Source: Pantoea sp. RIT-PI-b (GTDB lineage: Bacteria; Pseudomonadota; Gammaproteobacteria; Enterobacterales; Enterobacteriaceae). From it: a DNA stretch of 64,000 bases. Every line of letters starts with the position of its first letter. Position 1 is the first letter of the stretch. Location of the stretch: positions 434,001-498,000 of the forward strand of contig NZ_LGIS01000012.1 in NCBI RefSeq assembly GCF_001187905.1. The letters are read 5' to 3'. A program made the position numbers and the translations under genes. The notes under the pieces are model-generated. The model saw only the letters and a program-made list of their open reading frames with translations, did no database searches and had not been told where the DNA came from. Shown here one piece after another: positions 44,337-52,356 of this stretch.

Positions 44337-45124
44337 CCTCTTTTCATTTCACCGCCGGCAAGATTCCGTTGCTGGTTAGCATTCCGCATGCGGGCACCCA
44401 ATTAACGCCAGAAGTCGAGGCCGGATTGAGCGACGCGGCGTGCGGCCTGCCGGACACCGATTGGCATCTGCCGCTGCTGTACGATTTTGTCCGCGATTTG
44501 GGTGCCAGCGTGCTAATTGGCCACTATTCGCGCTTTGTGATTGACCTCAATCGTCCGGCGGACAATCAACCGCTCTACACCACGGCGACCACCGGTTTAT
44601 ATCCGGAAACGTTATTCGACGGCAGCCCAACCTTTGTCGCAGGTAAAACGCCGAGTGCTGAGGTGCGTCAGGGCTATCTGGACACCATCTGGCAGCCGTA
44701 TCACCAGCAGCTGCAGCAGGAGCTGGCGCGCCTGAAGGCGCAGCACGGTTACGCGCTGCTGTTTGATGCACACTCGATCGCCTCCGTCATTCCGCGCCTG
44801 TTTGACGGGCGTTTGCCGGATCTCAACATCGGCACCAATGATGGCGCCAGCTGTTCAACACCGGTGATTGAAGCGATCAAACAGGTTTGTACGGCACAAA
44901 ACGATTACAGCTGGATCGCCAACGGACGCTTCAAAGGTGGCTATATTACGCGCGCCTACGGCCAGCCGGAGCAGGGCGTGCAGGCGGTGCAGCTGGAGTT
45001 GGCGCAGCTTAATTATATGGATGAGACGCCGCCGTTTGCCTGGCAACAGGACCGCGCCGGGCAGCTACAGAAGGTGCTAAAACCGCTGCTGCAGGCGTTT
45101 ATTGAAGCGGGTAAACCCGTTTAA
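44333..45124 (+). CDS. hutG: N-formylglutamate deformylase
   Basis: Last step of the five-enzyme pathway: hydrolyses N-formyl-L-glutamate to glutamate and formate. The protein has 263 residues. The N-formylglutamate amidohydrolase family is recognised by [15 protein letters not shown] (about 16-30), [42 protein letters not shown] and [25 protein letters not shown]. It is not the arginase-fold HutG (formimidoylglutamase) of Klebsiella or Salmonella. It overlaps hutI by four bases. A family A repeat follows. Confidence 0.96.
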   Translation: MTSFHFTAGKIPLLVSIPHAGTQLTPEVEAGLSDAACGLPDTDWHLPLLYDFVRDLGASVLIGHYSRFVIDLNRPADNQPLYTTATTGLYPETLFDGSPTFVAGKTPSAEVRQGYLDTIWQPYHQQLQQELARLKAQHGYALLFDAHSIASVIPRLFDGRLPDLNIGTNDGASCSTPVIEAIKQVCTAQNDYSWIANGRFKGGYITRAYGQPEQGVQAVQLELAQLNYMDETPPFAWQQDRAGQLQKVLKPLLQAFIEAGKPV

Positions 45125-45139
45125 CCCTCCGCACAAACC

Positions 45140-45218
45140 GTAGCGGCGCGATTTATCGCGCGTATTAATGGCGGCATTATGCCCATCCAGAAAATGGCGC
45201 AATAAATTGCGCCGCTAC
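45140..45218. repeat. Palindromic repeat family A, long copy
   Basis: GTAGCGGCGCGATTTATCGC ... GCGCAATAAATTGCGCCGCTAC, with the same internal spacer as the copy at 34440 (AATGGCGGCATTATGCCCATCCAG-like). It lies in the 391-base gap after hutG. Confidence 0.85.
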
Positions 45219-45339
45219 GATTCATTACTCTGCACCACCACCATGCACATCCTGCCCCCATACGGTGCAGCATTGATCGCGCTGCGTGACAATCCCCCTG
45301 ATTCTGCGGCTTTGCCATTTTGGCATAGCGCTTGCTAGG

Positions 45340-45352
45340 TTGTATGTACAAG
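45340..45352. promoter_or_regulatory. HutC operator, distal, before ABC transporter operon
   Basis: TTGTATGTACAAG, about 165 bases before the binding-protein gene. Confidence 0.65.
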
Positions 45353-45434
45353 TAAACACCACGCAGCGATTATGATTTTTTATACTGGCTGGCTCACAAA
45401 AAGCTTATGCCGACAATGATCTGCCGCACGCTAA

Positions 45435-45448
45435 CTTGTATATACATG
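45435..45448. promoter_or_regulatory. HutC operator, proximal, before ABC transporter operon
   Basis: CTTGTATATACATG, about 70 bases before the binding-protein start. It links the transporter operon and the MIO-less HAL gene to the hut regulon. The rest of the 45219-45515 gap shows no gene. Confidence 0.7.
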
Positions 45449-45515
45449 AAAGGTCATCTGCAAAAATATCACCCGCAGAGACCGAGAAACTTGATAAATA
45501 ACCAGGAGAAGCCGC

Positions 45516-46367
45516 ATGACGTACCGCGCCCCGATTCGCCGTTTTTGCCTCACGACCCTGTTTGCCAGCCTGATGATCAGCGGTGTTGCTGTACAGGCGA
45601 AAGAGTGGAAATCGATCACTATCGCTACTGAAGGCAGCTATGAACCCTGGAACCTGACGCTGCCGGGCGGCAAGTTAGGCGGCTTTGAACCTGAACTGAT
45701 GGAAGATCTGTGCAAGCGCATGGGCATTCAGTGCAAGCTGGTGGTGCAGAACTGGGACGGCATGATCGCTGGCCTGAATGCCGGTAAATATGACGTGATC
45801 ATGGATGCGATTGTCATCACGCCAGATCGCAAAAAAGTGGTCAACTTCACCGCGCCTTATGCTTCAACGCCCGCCACCTTTATCACCACCAAAGACAGCC
45901 CGCTGCTGCCGGCCGATCACAACATCATCAAGCTGCATGACGATGAAAAAGAGATCAACGCAGCGATTGCCCCGCTGAAAGCGGCGCTAAAGGGCAAAAC
46001 CATCGGCATTGCCTCTGGCACCGTCTACACGCCGTTTATCGATAAGTACTTCAAAGGTGATGCCGACGTACGCGAATACACCTCGTCGGCGGATGCGATG
46101 CTTGATCTGCAATCGGGTCGTATCGATGCGGTATTCGATGATGTGACCTTTGCGCAATCGATGCTGGCGCGTAAAGAGAACAACAACCTGGTCTTCAGCG
46201 GCCCGCAGCTCGGCGGCCCGATCTGGGGCGAGGGCGAAGCGATGGGCGTGCGCATGGCGGATAACGATTTGAAAGCCAAGCTGGATGAGGCGATTCATGC
46301 CGCGCTGGCCGATGGCACGGTGAAAAAGCTCAGTGAGAAGTGGTTTAAAACTGACGTAACCCCGTAA
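45516..46367 (+). CDS. Histidine/lysine-arginine-ornithine/opine-type substrate-binding protein
   Basis: Periplasmic SBP_bac_3 protein of 283 residues, with a signal peptide ending GVAVQA before KEWKSI. Binding-site landmarks are EGSYEPWNLTLPGGKLGGFEPELMEDLCKRMG and GKYDVIMDAIVITPDRKKVVNFTAPY. The 'WNLTLPGGKLGGFE' segment resembles HisJ and octopine/nopaline binding proteins. It is the first gene of a five-gene operon preceded by two HutC-like operators, so histidine, urocanate or a related compound is the likely ligand. CAGGAGAAGCCGC precedes the ATG. Confidence 0.9.
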   Translation: MTYRAPIRRFCLTTLFASLMISGVAVQAKEWKSITIATEGSYEPWNLTLPGGKLGGFEPELMEDLCKRMGIQCKLVVQNWDGMIAGLNAGKYDVIMDAIVITPDRKKVVNFTAPYASTPATFITTKDSPLLPADHNIIKLHDDEKEINAAIAPLKAALKGKTIGIASGTVYTPFIDKYFKGDADVREYTSSADAMLDLQSGRIDAVFDDVTFAQSMLARKENNNLVFSGPQLGGPIWGEGEAMGVRMADNDLKAKLDEAIHAALADGTVKKLSEKWFKTDVTP

Positions 46368-46379
46368 GTGAGGTGAAAG

Positions 46380-47099
46380 ATGATGAGCCTGCTGAGTTTT
46401 GGTGCTGATGGCTGGGGCCGCCTGATCCTGAGCGCCGCCTGTACCACGCTGCTGCTGTCGCTGGTGGCGCTGATGATTGGTGCGGTGGTCGGTTCCGGTG
46501 TGGCGGCGGCCAAGTTATCACCTCAGCGCTGGCTGCGCTGGTTAGGTGAAGGCTATTCGGTGGTGTTCCGCGGCATCCCGGAACTGCTGGTGATCTACCT
46601 GTTCTATTTTGGTGGATCCGGCCTGATTACGCTGGTCGGGCAGATGTTTGGCGCCGATGGTTTTATCGAAGCGCCGCCGTTCCTGATTGGTGCGCTGGCT
46701 ATCGGGCTCATCTCGGGTTCGTATCAAGGGGAAGTGTATCGCGCGGCGCGTCTGGCGCTGGCCAAAGGCGAAGTCGAAGCGGCAGTGGCGATAGGCATGC
46801 CGCGTTGGCGTATCGCGCAACGCATTCTGTTGCCGCAGGTGGTGCGCTATGCGCTGCCGGGCATGTCGAATGTGTGGCAGATGAGCCTGAAAGACTCGGC
46901 GCTGGTGTCGGTCACCGGCATCGTCGAGCTGATGCGTGCCAGCCAGGTCGCCGCTGGATCCACGCGCGATTACTTCACCTTCTATCTGGTCGGCGCTGCC
47001 TGTTATCTGGTGCTGACGCTGCTGTCTAATCATGCGTTTCGCCGGGCAGAGTCGCGCCTCGGTCGTGCGTGGCAAAGTCGCACTGCGGCACAGCATTAA
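46380..47099 (+). CDS. Amino-acid ABC transporter permease (HisQ type)
   Basis: Permease of 239 residues with five helices. The coupling loop reads EAAVAIGMPRWRIAQRILLPQVVRYALPGMSNVWQMSLKDSALVSVTG, typical of HisQ/OccQ. It pairs with the next permease. Two adjacent ATG codons at 46380 and 46383 follow GAGGTGAAAG. Confidence 0.92.
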   Translation: MMSLLSFGADGWGRLILSAACTTLLLSLVALMIGAVVGSGVAAAKLSPQRWLRWLGEGYSVVFRGIPELLVIYLFYFGGSGLITLVGQMFGADGFIEAPPFLIGALAIGLISGSYQGEVYRAARLALAKGEVEAAVAIGMPRWRIAQRILLPQVVRYALPGMSNVWQMSLKDSALVSVTGIVELMRASQVAAGSTRDYFTFYLVGAACYLVLTLLSNHAFRRAESRLGRAWQSRTAAQH

Positions 47100-47110
47100 G
47101 GAGCAGCAGC

Positions 47111-47839
47111 ATGATCGATTTCGCCTTTCTCTCTGACACCTTTCTCAAGCTGAGCGCCGCGCTGCCGGTGACGCTGGGCCTGTTTATCAGCGCCTTTCTC
47201 TGCGGCGGCATTCTGGCGATCGGTATTTTGTCACTGCGTATGAGCCGCTGGCGCGTGCTAAGCGGCTTTGCGCGCGGCTATATTCTGGTGTTTCGCGGTT
47301 CGCCGCTGATGATCCAGCTATTTCTCATCTATTACGGCCTTGGCCAGTTTGGCGTGATCCGCCACAGCTTCGTCTGGCCGTTCCTGCGCGAGCCGTTCAT
47401 CTGTGCGGTGCTGGCGCTGTCGCTGTGCACCGCGGCCTATACCGCCGAGATTCTGCGCGGCGCATTGCTGGCCGTGCCCGCCGGACAAGTGGAAGCCGGG
47501 CTAGCCTGCGGCATGTCGCGCTGGCTGCTGCTGCGCCGCATTATTGCGCCGATCATGTTGCGCTATGCGCTGCCGGCGTACTCCACCGAAGCGATCCTGC
47601 TGGTGAAATCCACCGCGTTAGCCAGTCTGGTGACCGTTTGGGACGTAACCGGTGTGGCGCAGCAGATCATTCAACGCACCTATCGCACCATGGAAGTCTT
47701 TATCTGCGCGGCGGCCATCTACCTGATTCTCAACTTTATTATCGTCCAGCTGTACGGGCTGTTAGAGCGCCATCTGAGTGCGCAGCATCGTGCCGCAAAA
47801 AAGCCGTTGCCCGCCGTTAAACCGCTTGCCGGAGAGTAA
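47111..47839 (+). CDS. Amino-acid ABC transporter permease (HisM type)
   Basis: Permease of 242 residues with five helices. The coupling loop reads [54 protein letters not shown], typical of HisM/OccM. The ATG at 47111 follows AAGGAGCAGCAGC; the in-frame Met at 47069 lies in the preceding gene. Confidence 0.92.
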   Translation: MIDFAFLSDTFLKLSAALPVTLGLFISAFLCGGILAIGILSLRMSRWRVLSGFARGYILVFRGSPLMIQLFLIYYGLGQFGVIRHSFVWPFLREPFICAVLALSLCTAAYTAEILRGALLAVPAGQVEAGLACGMSRWLLLRRIIAPIMLRYALPAYSTEAILLVKSTALASLVTVWDVTGVAQQIIQRTYRTMEVFICAAAIYLILNFIIVQLYGLLERHLSAQHRAAKKPLPAVKPLAGE

Positions 47840-47840
47840 T

Positions 47841-48635
47841 ATGCATCACACATCACCCGTTACCTTATCCGCCACCGATATCCATAAATCTTTTGGCGCG
47901 ATGGAAGTTCTGAAAGGCATTTCGCTGCAGGCACATCAAGGCGATGTCATCTCGATTCTCGGTGCCAGCGGCTCGGGCAAAAGCACCTTGCTGCGCTGCA
48001 TCAACCTGCTGGAAACGCCGGATGCCGGCGTGGTGAGCGTGGGCGGTGAAACCATTGAGATGAAGCGCCACGCGCGCGGTCATCAGCTGGCGGCCAACCC
48101 AAAACAGATTGAGCGCCTGCGTTCACGGCTGGGCATGGTGTTCCAGAGCTTTAATCTGTGGTCACACATGACGGTGCTGCAAAACGTCATCGAAGGCCCG
48201 CACTACGTATTGAAACGCGACAAAAAAAGCTGCATCGCGCAGGCGGAGCAGCTGCTCGATCGCGTGGGATTGCTGAATCGCAAAGATTTCTATCCGGCGC
48301 AGCTGTCGGGCGGCCAGCAGCAGCGCGTAGCGATTGCCCGCGCGCTGGCAATGGATCCCGAAGTCATGCTGTTCGACGAACCGACCTCGGCGCTCGATCC
48401 GGAACTGGTGGGCGAAGTGCTGAAAGTGATGCGCAGCCTGGCAGAGGAGGGGCGCACCATGCTGGTGGTGACGCACGAAATGGGCTTTGCGCGCAACGTC
48501 TCCAATCGCGTGGTGTTTATGCATCAGGGCACTATTGATTGTCAGGGTGCGCCGGAAGAGATGTTTGGCGAGCAGGGATCGCCGCGCTTTAAGCAATTTA
48601 TCTCCAGCCACCACGGTGTGGAGCAGCCAGCATGA
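47841..48635 (+). CDS. Amino-acid ABC transporter ATP-binding protein (HisP type)
   Basis: ATPase of 264 residues. It shows Walker [12 protein letters not shown], the HisP-type insertion [40 protein letters not shown], signature [16 protein letters not shown], Walker [14 protein letters not shown] and switch VVTHEMGFA. The start at 47841 lies one base after the permease stop and follows GGAGAG. It overlaps the next gene as ATGA, tying the MIO-less HAL protein to the transporter. Confidence 0.94.
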   Translation: MHHTSPVTLSATDIHKSFGAMEVLKGISLQAHQGDVISILGASGSGKSTLLRCINLLETPDAGVVSVGGETIEMKRHARGHQLAANPKQIERLRSRLGMVFQSFNLWSHMTVLQNVIEGPHYVLKRDKKSCIAQAEQLLDRVGLLNRKDFYPAQLSGGQQQRVAIARALAMDPEVMLFDEPTSALDPELVGEVLKVMRSLAEEGRTMLVVTHEMGFARNVSNRVVFMHQGTIDCQGAPEEMFGEQGSPRFKQFISSHHGVEQPA

Positions 48636-50125
48636 CCGTGGTGTGGGGCGATAGCCCGCTAACATGGCAGGAACTGGTGCAGGTGGCACGCCACAATGCG
48701 GAGCTAAGCCTGAGCGTTAGCGCCTGGCAGCGCATTGCGCAAGGTCGCGCGATTGTCGATGAGATTGTGGCCAGCGGCCAGATTGCCTATGGCATCAATA
48801 CCGGCTTGGGCGCGCTGTGTAATATCACGCTGCCGGAGGAGCAGCTTAGCCAGCTATCGCGTAATACGCTGCTGAGCCATGCCTGCGGCGTGGGTCAAGT
48901 GCTGACGCGTGAACAGGCGCGCGCCATTCTGTGTGCGGCCATTGCTAATTACAGCCACGGAAAATCCGGCGTGTCGGTGGCGCTGGTGCAGCATCTGCTG
49001 GCGCTGCTTAATCAGCAGATTACGCCGCAGGTGCCCGCGCAGGGATCGGTGGGCTATCTCAGCCATATGGCGCATATCGGCCTGGCGCTGATAGGGGTTG
49101 GCGAGGTTGAGTATCAAAACCAGATGATGCCCGCTGCGCAGGCGTTAACGCTGGTGGGTTTGCAACCCTATCGTCCCGGCGCCAAAGAGGGTTTGAGCCT
49201 GGTGAACGGTACGCCGTGCATGACGGGCTTGTCCTGCCTGGCGCTGGATGATGCCGCGCGTTTGCTCGATTGGGCGGATGTCACTGGTGCGATGAGTTTT
49301 GAGGCGCTGCGTGGACAGCTGGTGGCCTTTGACGCCGAAGTGATCGCGCTGAAAGCCAGCCCGGGCATGCAGCGCAGCGGTCAGCGCTTGCGTCAACTGC
49401 TGAGCGATAGTCCGCTGCTGGCGGCCAGCGTTGGTATTCGCACCCAGGATGCACTCAGCCTGCGTTCGATGCCGCAGGTGCACGGGGCCAGCCGCGATCA
49501 GTTCGATCACGCGGCGCGCCAGATCACCATTGAACTCAATGCCTGTACCGATAATCCGCTGGTGCTCGGTACGGCGGATAGCTGGCGCGTGGTGTCGCAG
49601 GCTAATCCGCACGGTGAATCGGTGGCGATGGCGGCGGATCTGCTGGCGATTGCGATGGCGGAAGTGGGCAGCATCGCCGAGCGACGCCTCGATCGCCTGG
49701 TCAATCCCCTGGTGAGCGGCTTACCGGCGTTTCTGGTGGCACAGCCGGGCGTTAACTCCGGCATGATGATTGCGCAGTATGTGGCGGCGTCGCTGTGCGC
49801 AGAGAATCGCCAGCTGGCGCAACCGGCGGTGCTGGATAACTATGTCACCTCGGGTTTGCAGGAAGATCATCTCAGCCTTGGCACCGGTGCGGCGCTCAAG
49901 CTGCTGAAGCTGCTGGGCAATGTGTGGCAGATTCTGGCAATTGAGTATCTGCTGGCGGCGCAGGCGCTGGATTTCCACGGCGAAGATCAGCTGGCGCAAG
50001 GCACGGCGCAGGCATTACGTCGCCTACGCACCGTGGTGGCCAACTGGCAGGAAGATCGCTGGCTGGCCCCGGAGATTGCGCGCGCGGTTGAAGTGTTGAA
50101 AAGCGGGTGTAGCGCGGGGTTTTAA
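48632..50125 (+). CDS. HAL/PAL-family protein lacking the MIO triad
   Basis: Aromatic amino-acid lyase fold of 497 residues, about 20 shorter than HutH and clearly homologous along its length. Where HutH reads [14 protein letters not shown], this protein reads [11 protein letters not shown] (138-148). The Ala-Ser-Gly that cyclises into the MIO electrophile is absent as an exact three-residue gap. Tyr53 (AYGINTG), NGT, the Arg of SLRS and the Glu of LQEDHLS are kept. The HutH QDPYSIRC Tyr is Leu275 and the FHAE Phe is Pro326. Normal histidine deamination is therefore unlikely. It is coupled to an ABC transporter inside the HutC-controlled island. Possible roles: pseudoenzyme, isomerase, or binding partner of HutH. 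Confidence 0.88.
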   Translation: MTVVWGDSPLTWQELVQVARHNAELSLSVSAWQRIAQGRAIVDEIVASGQIAYGINTGLGALCNITLPEEQLSQLSRNTLLSHACGVGQVLTREQARAILCAAIANYSHGKSGVSVALVQHLLALLNQQITPQVPAQGSVGYLSHMAHIGLALIGVGEVEYQNQMMPAAQALTLVGLQPYRPGAKEGLSLVNGTPCMTGLSCLALDDAARLLDWADVTGAMSFEALRGQLVAFDAEVIALKASPGMQRSGQRLRQLLSDSPLLAASVGIRTQDALSLRSMPQVHGASRDQFDHAARQITIELNACTDNPLVLGTADSWRVVSQANPHGESVAMAADLLAIAMAEVGSIAERRLDRLVNPLVSGLPAFLVAQPGVNSGMMIAQYVAASLCAENRQLAQPAVLDNYVTSGLQEDHLSLGTGAALKLLKLLGNVWQILAIEYLLAAQALDFHGEDQLAQGTAQALRRLRTVVANWQEDRWLAPEIARAVEVLKSGCSAGF

Positions 50126-50129
50126 AAGC

Positions 50130-50508
50130 GGTCGCCATGAATGGCGACCCTACAGGCGTTACAGCGATGATGATTCAGGAGTATGCATTGATGCTGCAGC
50201 GCGGGTGTTGAGGCGACATCCCAGCCCGCTGAGCGAGTGAGTGATTCCAGGGCGAGCCGCAGGGATGCGGCGAGAGGCGGCGCTGAGCAGGAGCGAATCG
50301 CCGCCGGTCCGTCAGGAATCGTGAAGGAGCGAAGGCACCGCGTAGCGGCGGGATGGGCTGGCGCAGGGCCCGGGAGTGAAGAGGGCGTGGCCAGACGCCC
50401 TCTTCTCGGTCGCCGCACGGCATAGCTGAAACTGCCCCAGCCGATGGCGAACGAAAATTGCTCAGCGCTTAACTGATTGGCATTACGCCATGAATGGCGA
50501 CCCTACAA
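50130..50508. repeat. 379-bp direct repeat C, copy 2 (right edge of hut island)
   Basis: Same length and orientation as 36213-36591, starting 5 bases after the MIO-less HAL gene stop. A family B hairpin (GGTCGCCATTTATGGCGACC) follows at 50527-50546. No credible gene lies in 50126-50552; a 98-residue minus-strand frame is present in both copies but looks like repeat sequence. Confidence 0.9.
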
Positions 50509-50552
50509 ACCGCATGAGCCCATCGTAGGGTCGCCATTTATGGCGACCGGGC

Positions 50553-51188
50553 TTACGAGGATCGGCGGGCATCCGGGCGCCCCCAATCAAAGCGCAGCTC
50601 CTCGCTGATGCCGTAATAGGCCGACGGACCACCGGCACGCAGGATCGGTTGCGCTTTGGCGGTTTGGTAGATGCCATTCTCCAGCAACGCCTCATCAATA
50701 TGGATGGCGACGGCTTCACCCAGCACCAGCCAGCTATCAATCGGATGGCCTTGTGCATCCTGCAGTTGAATTAGCTGCGTCAACTTACACTCAAAATTCA
50801 CCGGGCTTTCTGCCACCATGCTGACATTGACGTGTGACGCTGCCAATGGCGTTAATCCCGCCAGCGCAAACTCATCCTGATCGGACGGCACTGACGCGGA
50901 GCTCTCATTCATCGCTTCGGCCAGCGGACGCGTTGCCAGGTTCCAGACAAACTCTTTGGTCTCCGAGATATTTTGCACACTGTCTTTCCAGCCGCTGCTG
51001 GCAAAACCAATAATCGGCGGATGATAATTGAAGCAGTTAAAGAAGCTGTACGGCGCCAGATTGCGCGTGCCGCTGGCGCTCTGTGAGCTGACCCAGCCAA
51101 TCGGGCGTGGACCGACGATGGCATTCAGCGGATCGTGCGGCAAACCGTGTCCAGCGCGTGGCTGATAAGAGTAACGTTGACGTGTCAT
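50553..51188 (-). CDS. Flavin reductase-like FMN-binding protein
   Basis: Split-barrel flavoprotein of 211 residues of the flavin reductase-like family. Recognition points are LNAIVGPRPIGWVSSQSASGTRNLAPYSFFNCFNYHPPIIGFAS (about 21-64) and KDSVQNISETKEFVWNL, where FMN phosphate is usually held. Many relatives are annotated as esterase/flavin reductase without assay. No partner monooxygenase gene is adjacent, so the role is unknown. It is divergent from a LysR gene. Confidence 0.85.
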   Translation of the reverse strand: MTRQRYSYQPRAGHGLPHDPLNAIVGPRPIGWVSSQSASGTRNLAPYSFFNCFNYHPPIIGFASSGWKDSVQNISETKEFVWNLATRPLAEAMNESSASVPSDQDEFALAGLTPLAASHVNVSMVAESPVNFECKLTQLIQLQDAQGHPIDSWLVLGEAVAIHIDEALLENGIYQTAKAQPILRAGGPSAYYGISEELRFDWGRPDARRSS

Positions 51189-51253
51189 TTCTGCTCCCGG
51201 TGATGATCAAAGCTTTATCTTAGCCGGTTAGCTTAGAGCGCAATAGCCAGTAA

Positions 51254-51268
51254 TTGCGTACAACGCAC
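51254..51268. promoter_or_regulatory. LysR operator candidate, upstream of LysR gene
   Basis: TTGCGTACAACGCAC, a TGCGT-N3-ACGCA dyad. The same motif recurs at 52261 before the FUSC operon. Confidence 0.45.
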
Positions 51269-51340
51269 GCATTGCTCCCCGTTGTTTACGTATCCGTAAT
51301 ACGGCTAATATGGCCTTTTGGCTGGTTGCAGGGAGTGGCA

Positions 51341-52246
51341 ATGAAACACCCCGATTTAAACTTATTAATTGCGCTGGATATTTTGCTGGAAGAGGGCAGC
51401 GTGGCGGCGGCTGCCCGGCGCATGAACCTCAGCGCACCGGCGATGAGCCGCACGCTCGGGCGGATTCGCGACACCCTGGGCGATCCGGTTTTTGTCCAGG
51501 CGGGACGCAAGCTGGTGCCCACGCCACGCGCGCTGGCGCTGCGTGAGCAGGTGCGTGCAGCGGTTGAACAGGCCACGCAGGTGCTCACGCAGGGCGAAAA
51601 TGTGCCGCTGGTGGGGCTAGATCGCCGCTTCAATGTGCGCGCCAATGATACTTTCACCGGCTTCTATTCCGGGCGTTTGCTGGAAGTCATGGCGCAGGAG
51701 ATGCCTCGCGCGCTGCTGCACTTTGCGCCGGAAGAGGATGATGTGGACGTGGAGCTACTGCGCAACGGCCGCGTCGATCTGTTTATCAGCGCGGCGCGCC
51801 AGCTTGGTCCTGAAATTCGCGTGCAGCCGCTGTTTACCACCCGGTTTGTTGGGCTGGCGCGCCACGACCATCCGATTTTTGCTGGGGATATCTCTCCCGA
51901 GCAGCTGACGCGCTGGGGACATATCAGCATTTCACGTCGCGGCAAAGCCACGGGACCGATTGATAGCGCACTGGAGCAGCAGGGATTGCAGCGTCAGATA
52001 TCGCTGATTGTGGCCACACCCTATAGCGCGATCTTCGCCCTGCAGGATTCTGACCTGTTATTACCACTGCCGGAGCATCTGGCGCGCAGCGCGGTGAGTG
52101 CTGGCATGCGCGTGCGCAGCTTTGAGCTGCCGGTGCCGCTCGAGACAGTGCTGTTAACGCAGGCCTGGCATCCGCGCTTCCAGCAGGATGCGGCACACCG
52201 CTGGTTGCGTCAGACCATCCGCCAGTTATGCAGCAACGACGGCTGA
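51341..52246 (+). CDS. LysR-family transcriptional regulator
   Basis: LysR regulator of 301 residues. The head is MKHPDLNLLIALDILLEEGSVAAAARRMNLSAPAMSRTLGRIRDTLGDPVFVQAGRKLVPTPRA, a NodD/LinR-like subgroup pattern. The start at 51341 follows CAGGGAGTGGC; the Met at 51254 overlaps the putative operator and is rejected. It lies upstream of and in line with the FUSC efflux operon and is divergent from the flavin reductase gene. A shared dyad before both the LysR gene and the operon suggests it controls them. Confidence 0.9.
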   Translation: MKHPDLNLLIALDILLEEGSVAAAARRMNLSAPAMSRTLGRIRDTLGDPVFVQAGRKLVPTPRALALREQVRAAVEQATQVLTQGENVPLVGLDRRFNVRANDTFTGFYSGRLLEVMAQEMPRALLHFAPEEDDVDVELLRNGRVDLFISAARQLGPEIRVQPLFTTRFVGLARHDHPIFAGDISPEQLTRWGHISISRRGKATGPIDSALEQQGLQRQISLIVATPYSAIFALQDSDLLLPLPEHLARSAVSAGMRVRSFELPVPLETVLLTQAWHPRFQQDAAHRWLRQTIRQLCSNDG

Positions 52247-52260
52247 ATATTGCTTAATCC

Positions 52261-52275
52261 GTGCGTTTGACGCAC
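52261..52275. promoter_or_regulatory. LysR operator candidate, upstream of FUSC operon
   Basis: GTGCGTTTGACGCAC, a perfect GTGCGT/ACGCAC dyad with 3-base centre, 82 bases before the FUSC gene start. Confidence 0.5.
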
Positions 52276-52356
52276 TCATCAATTTAACAATCGTCACTTT
52301 TACGCATGGATTCCTTTCCCTACAGTGAGCCCAACTTTCACGGTTGAGGATTCTCC

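Noticed and set aside
44333-45124. HutG as formimidoylglutamase of the arginase fold
   Set aside because: No GGDH or DAHxD motifs; the sequence is of the N-formylglutamate amidohydrolase family, consistent with HutF being present.
48632-50125. Frameshift or sequencing error explaining the missing MIO triad
   Set aside because: The gap is exactly nine bases, the frame is intact throughout, and other active-site positions are changed as well, so an error at one spot does not explain it.
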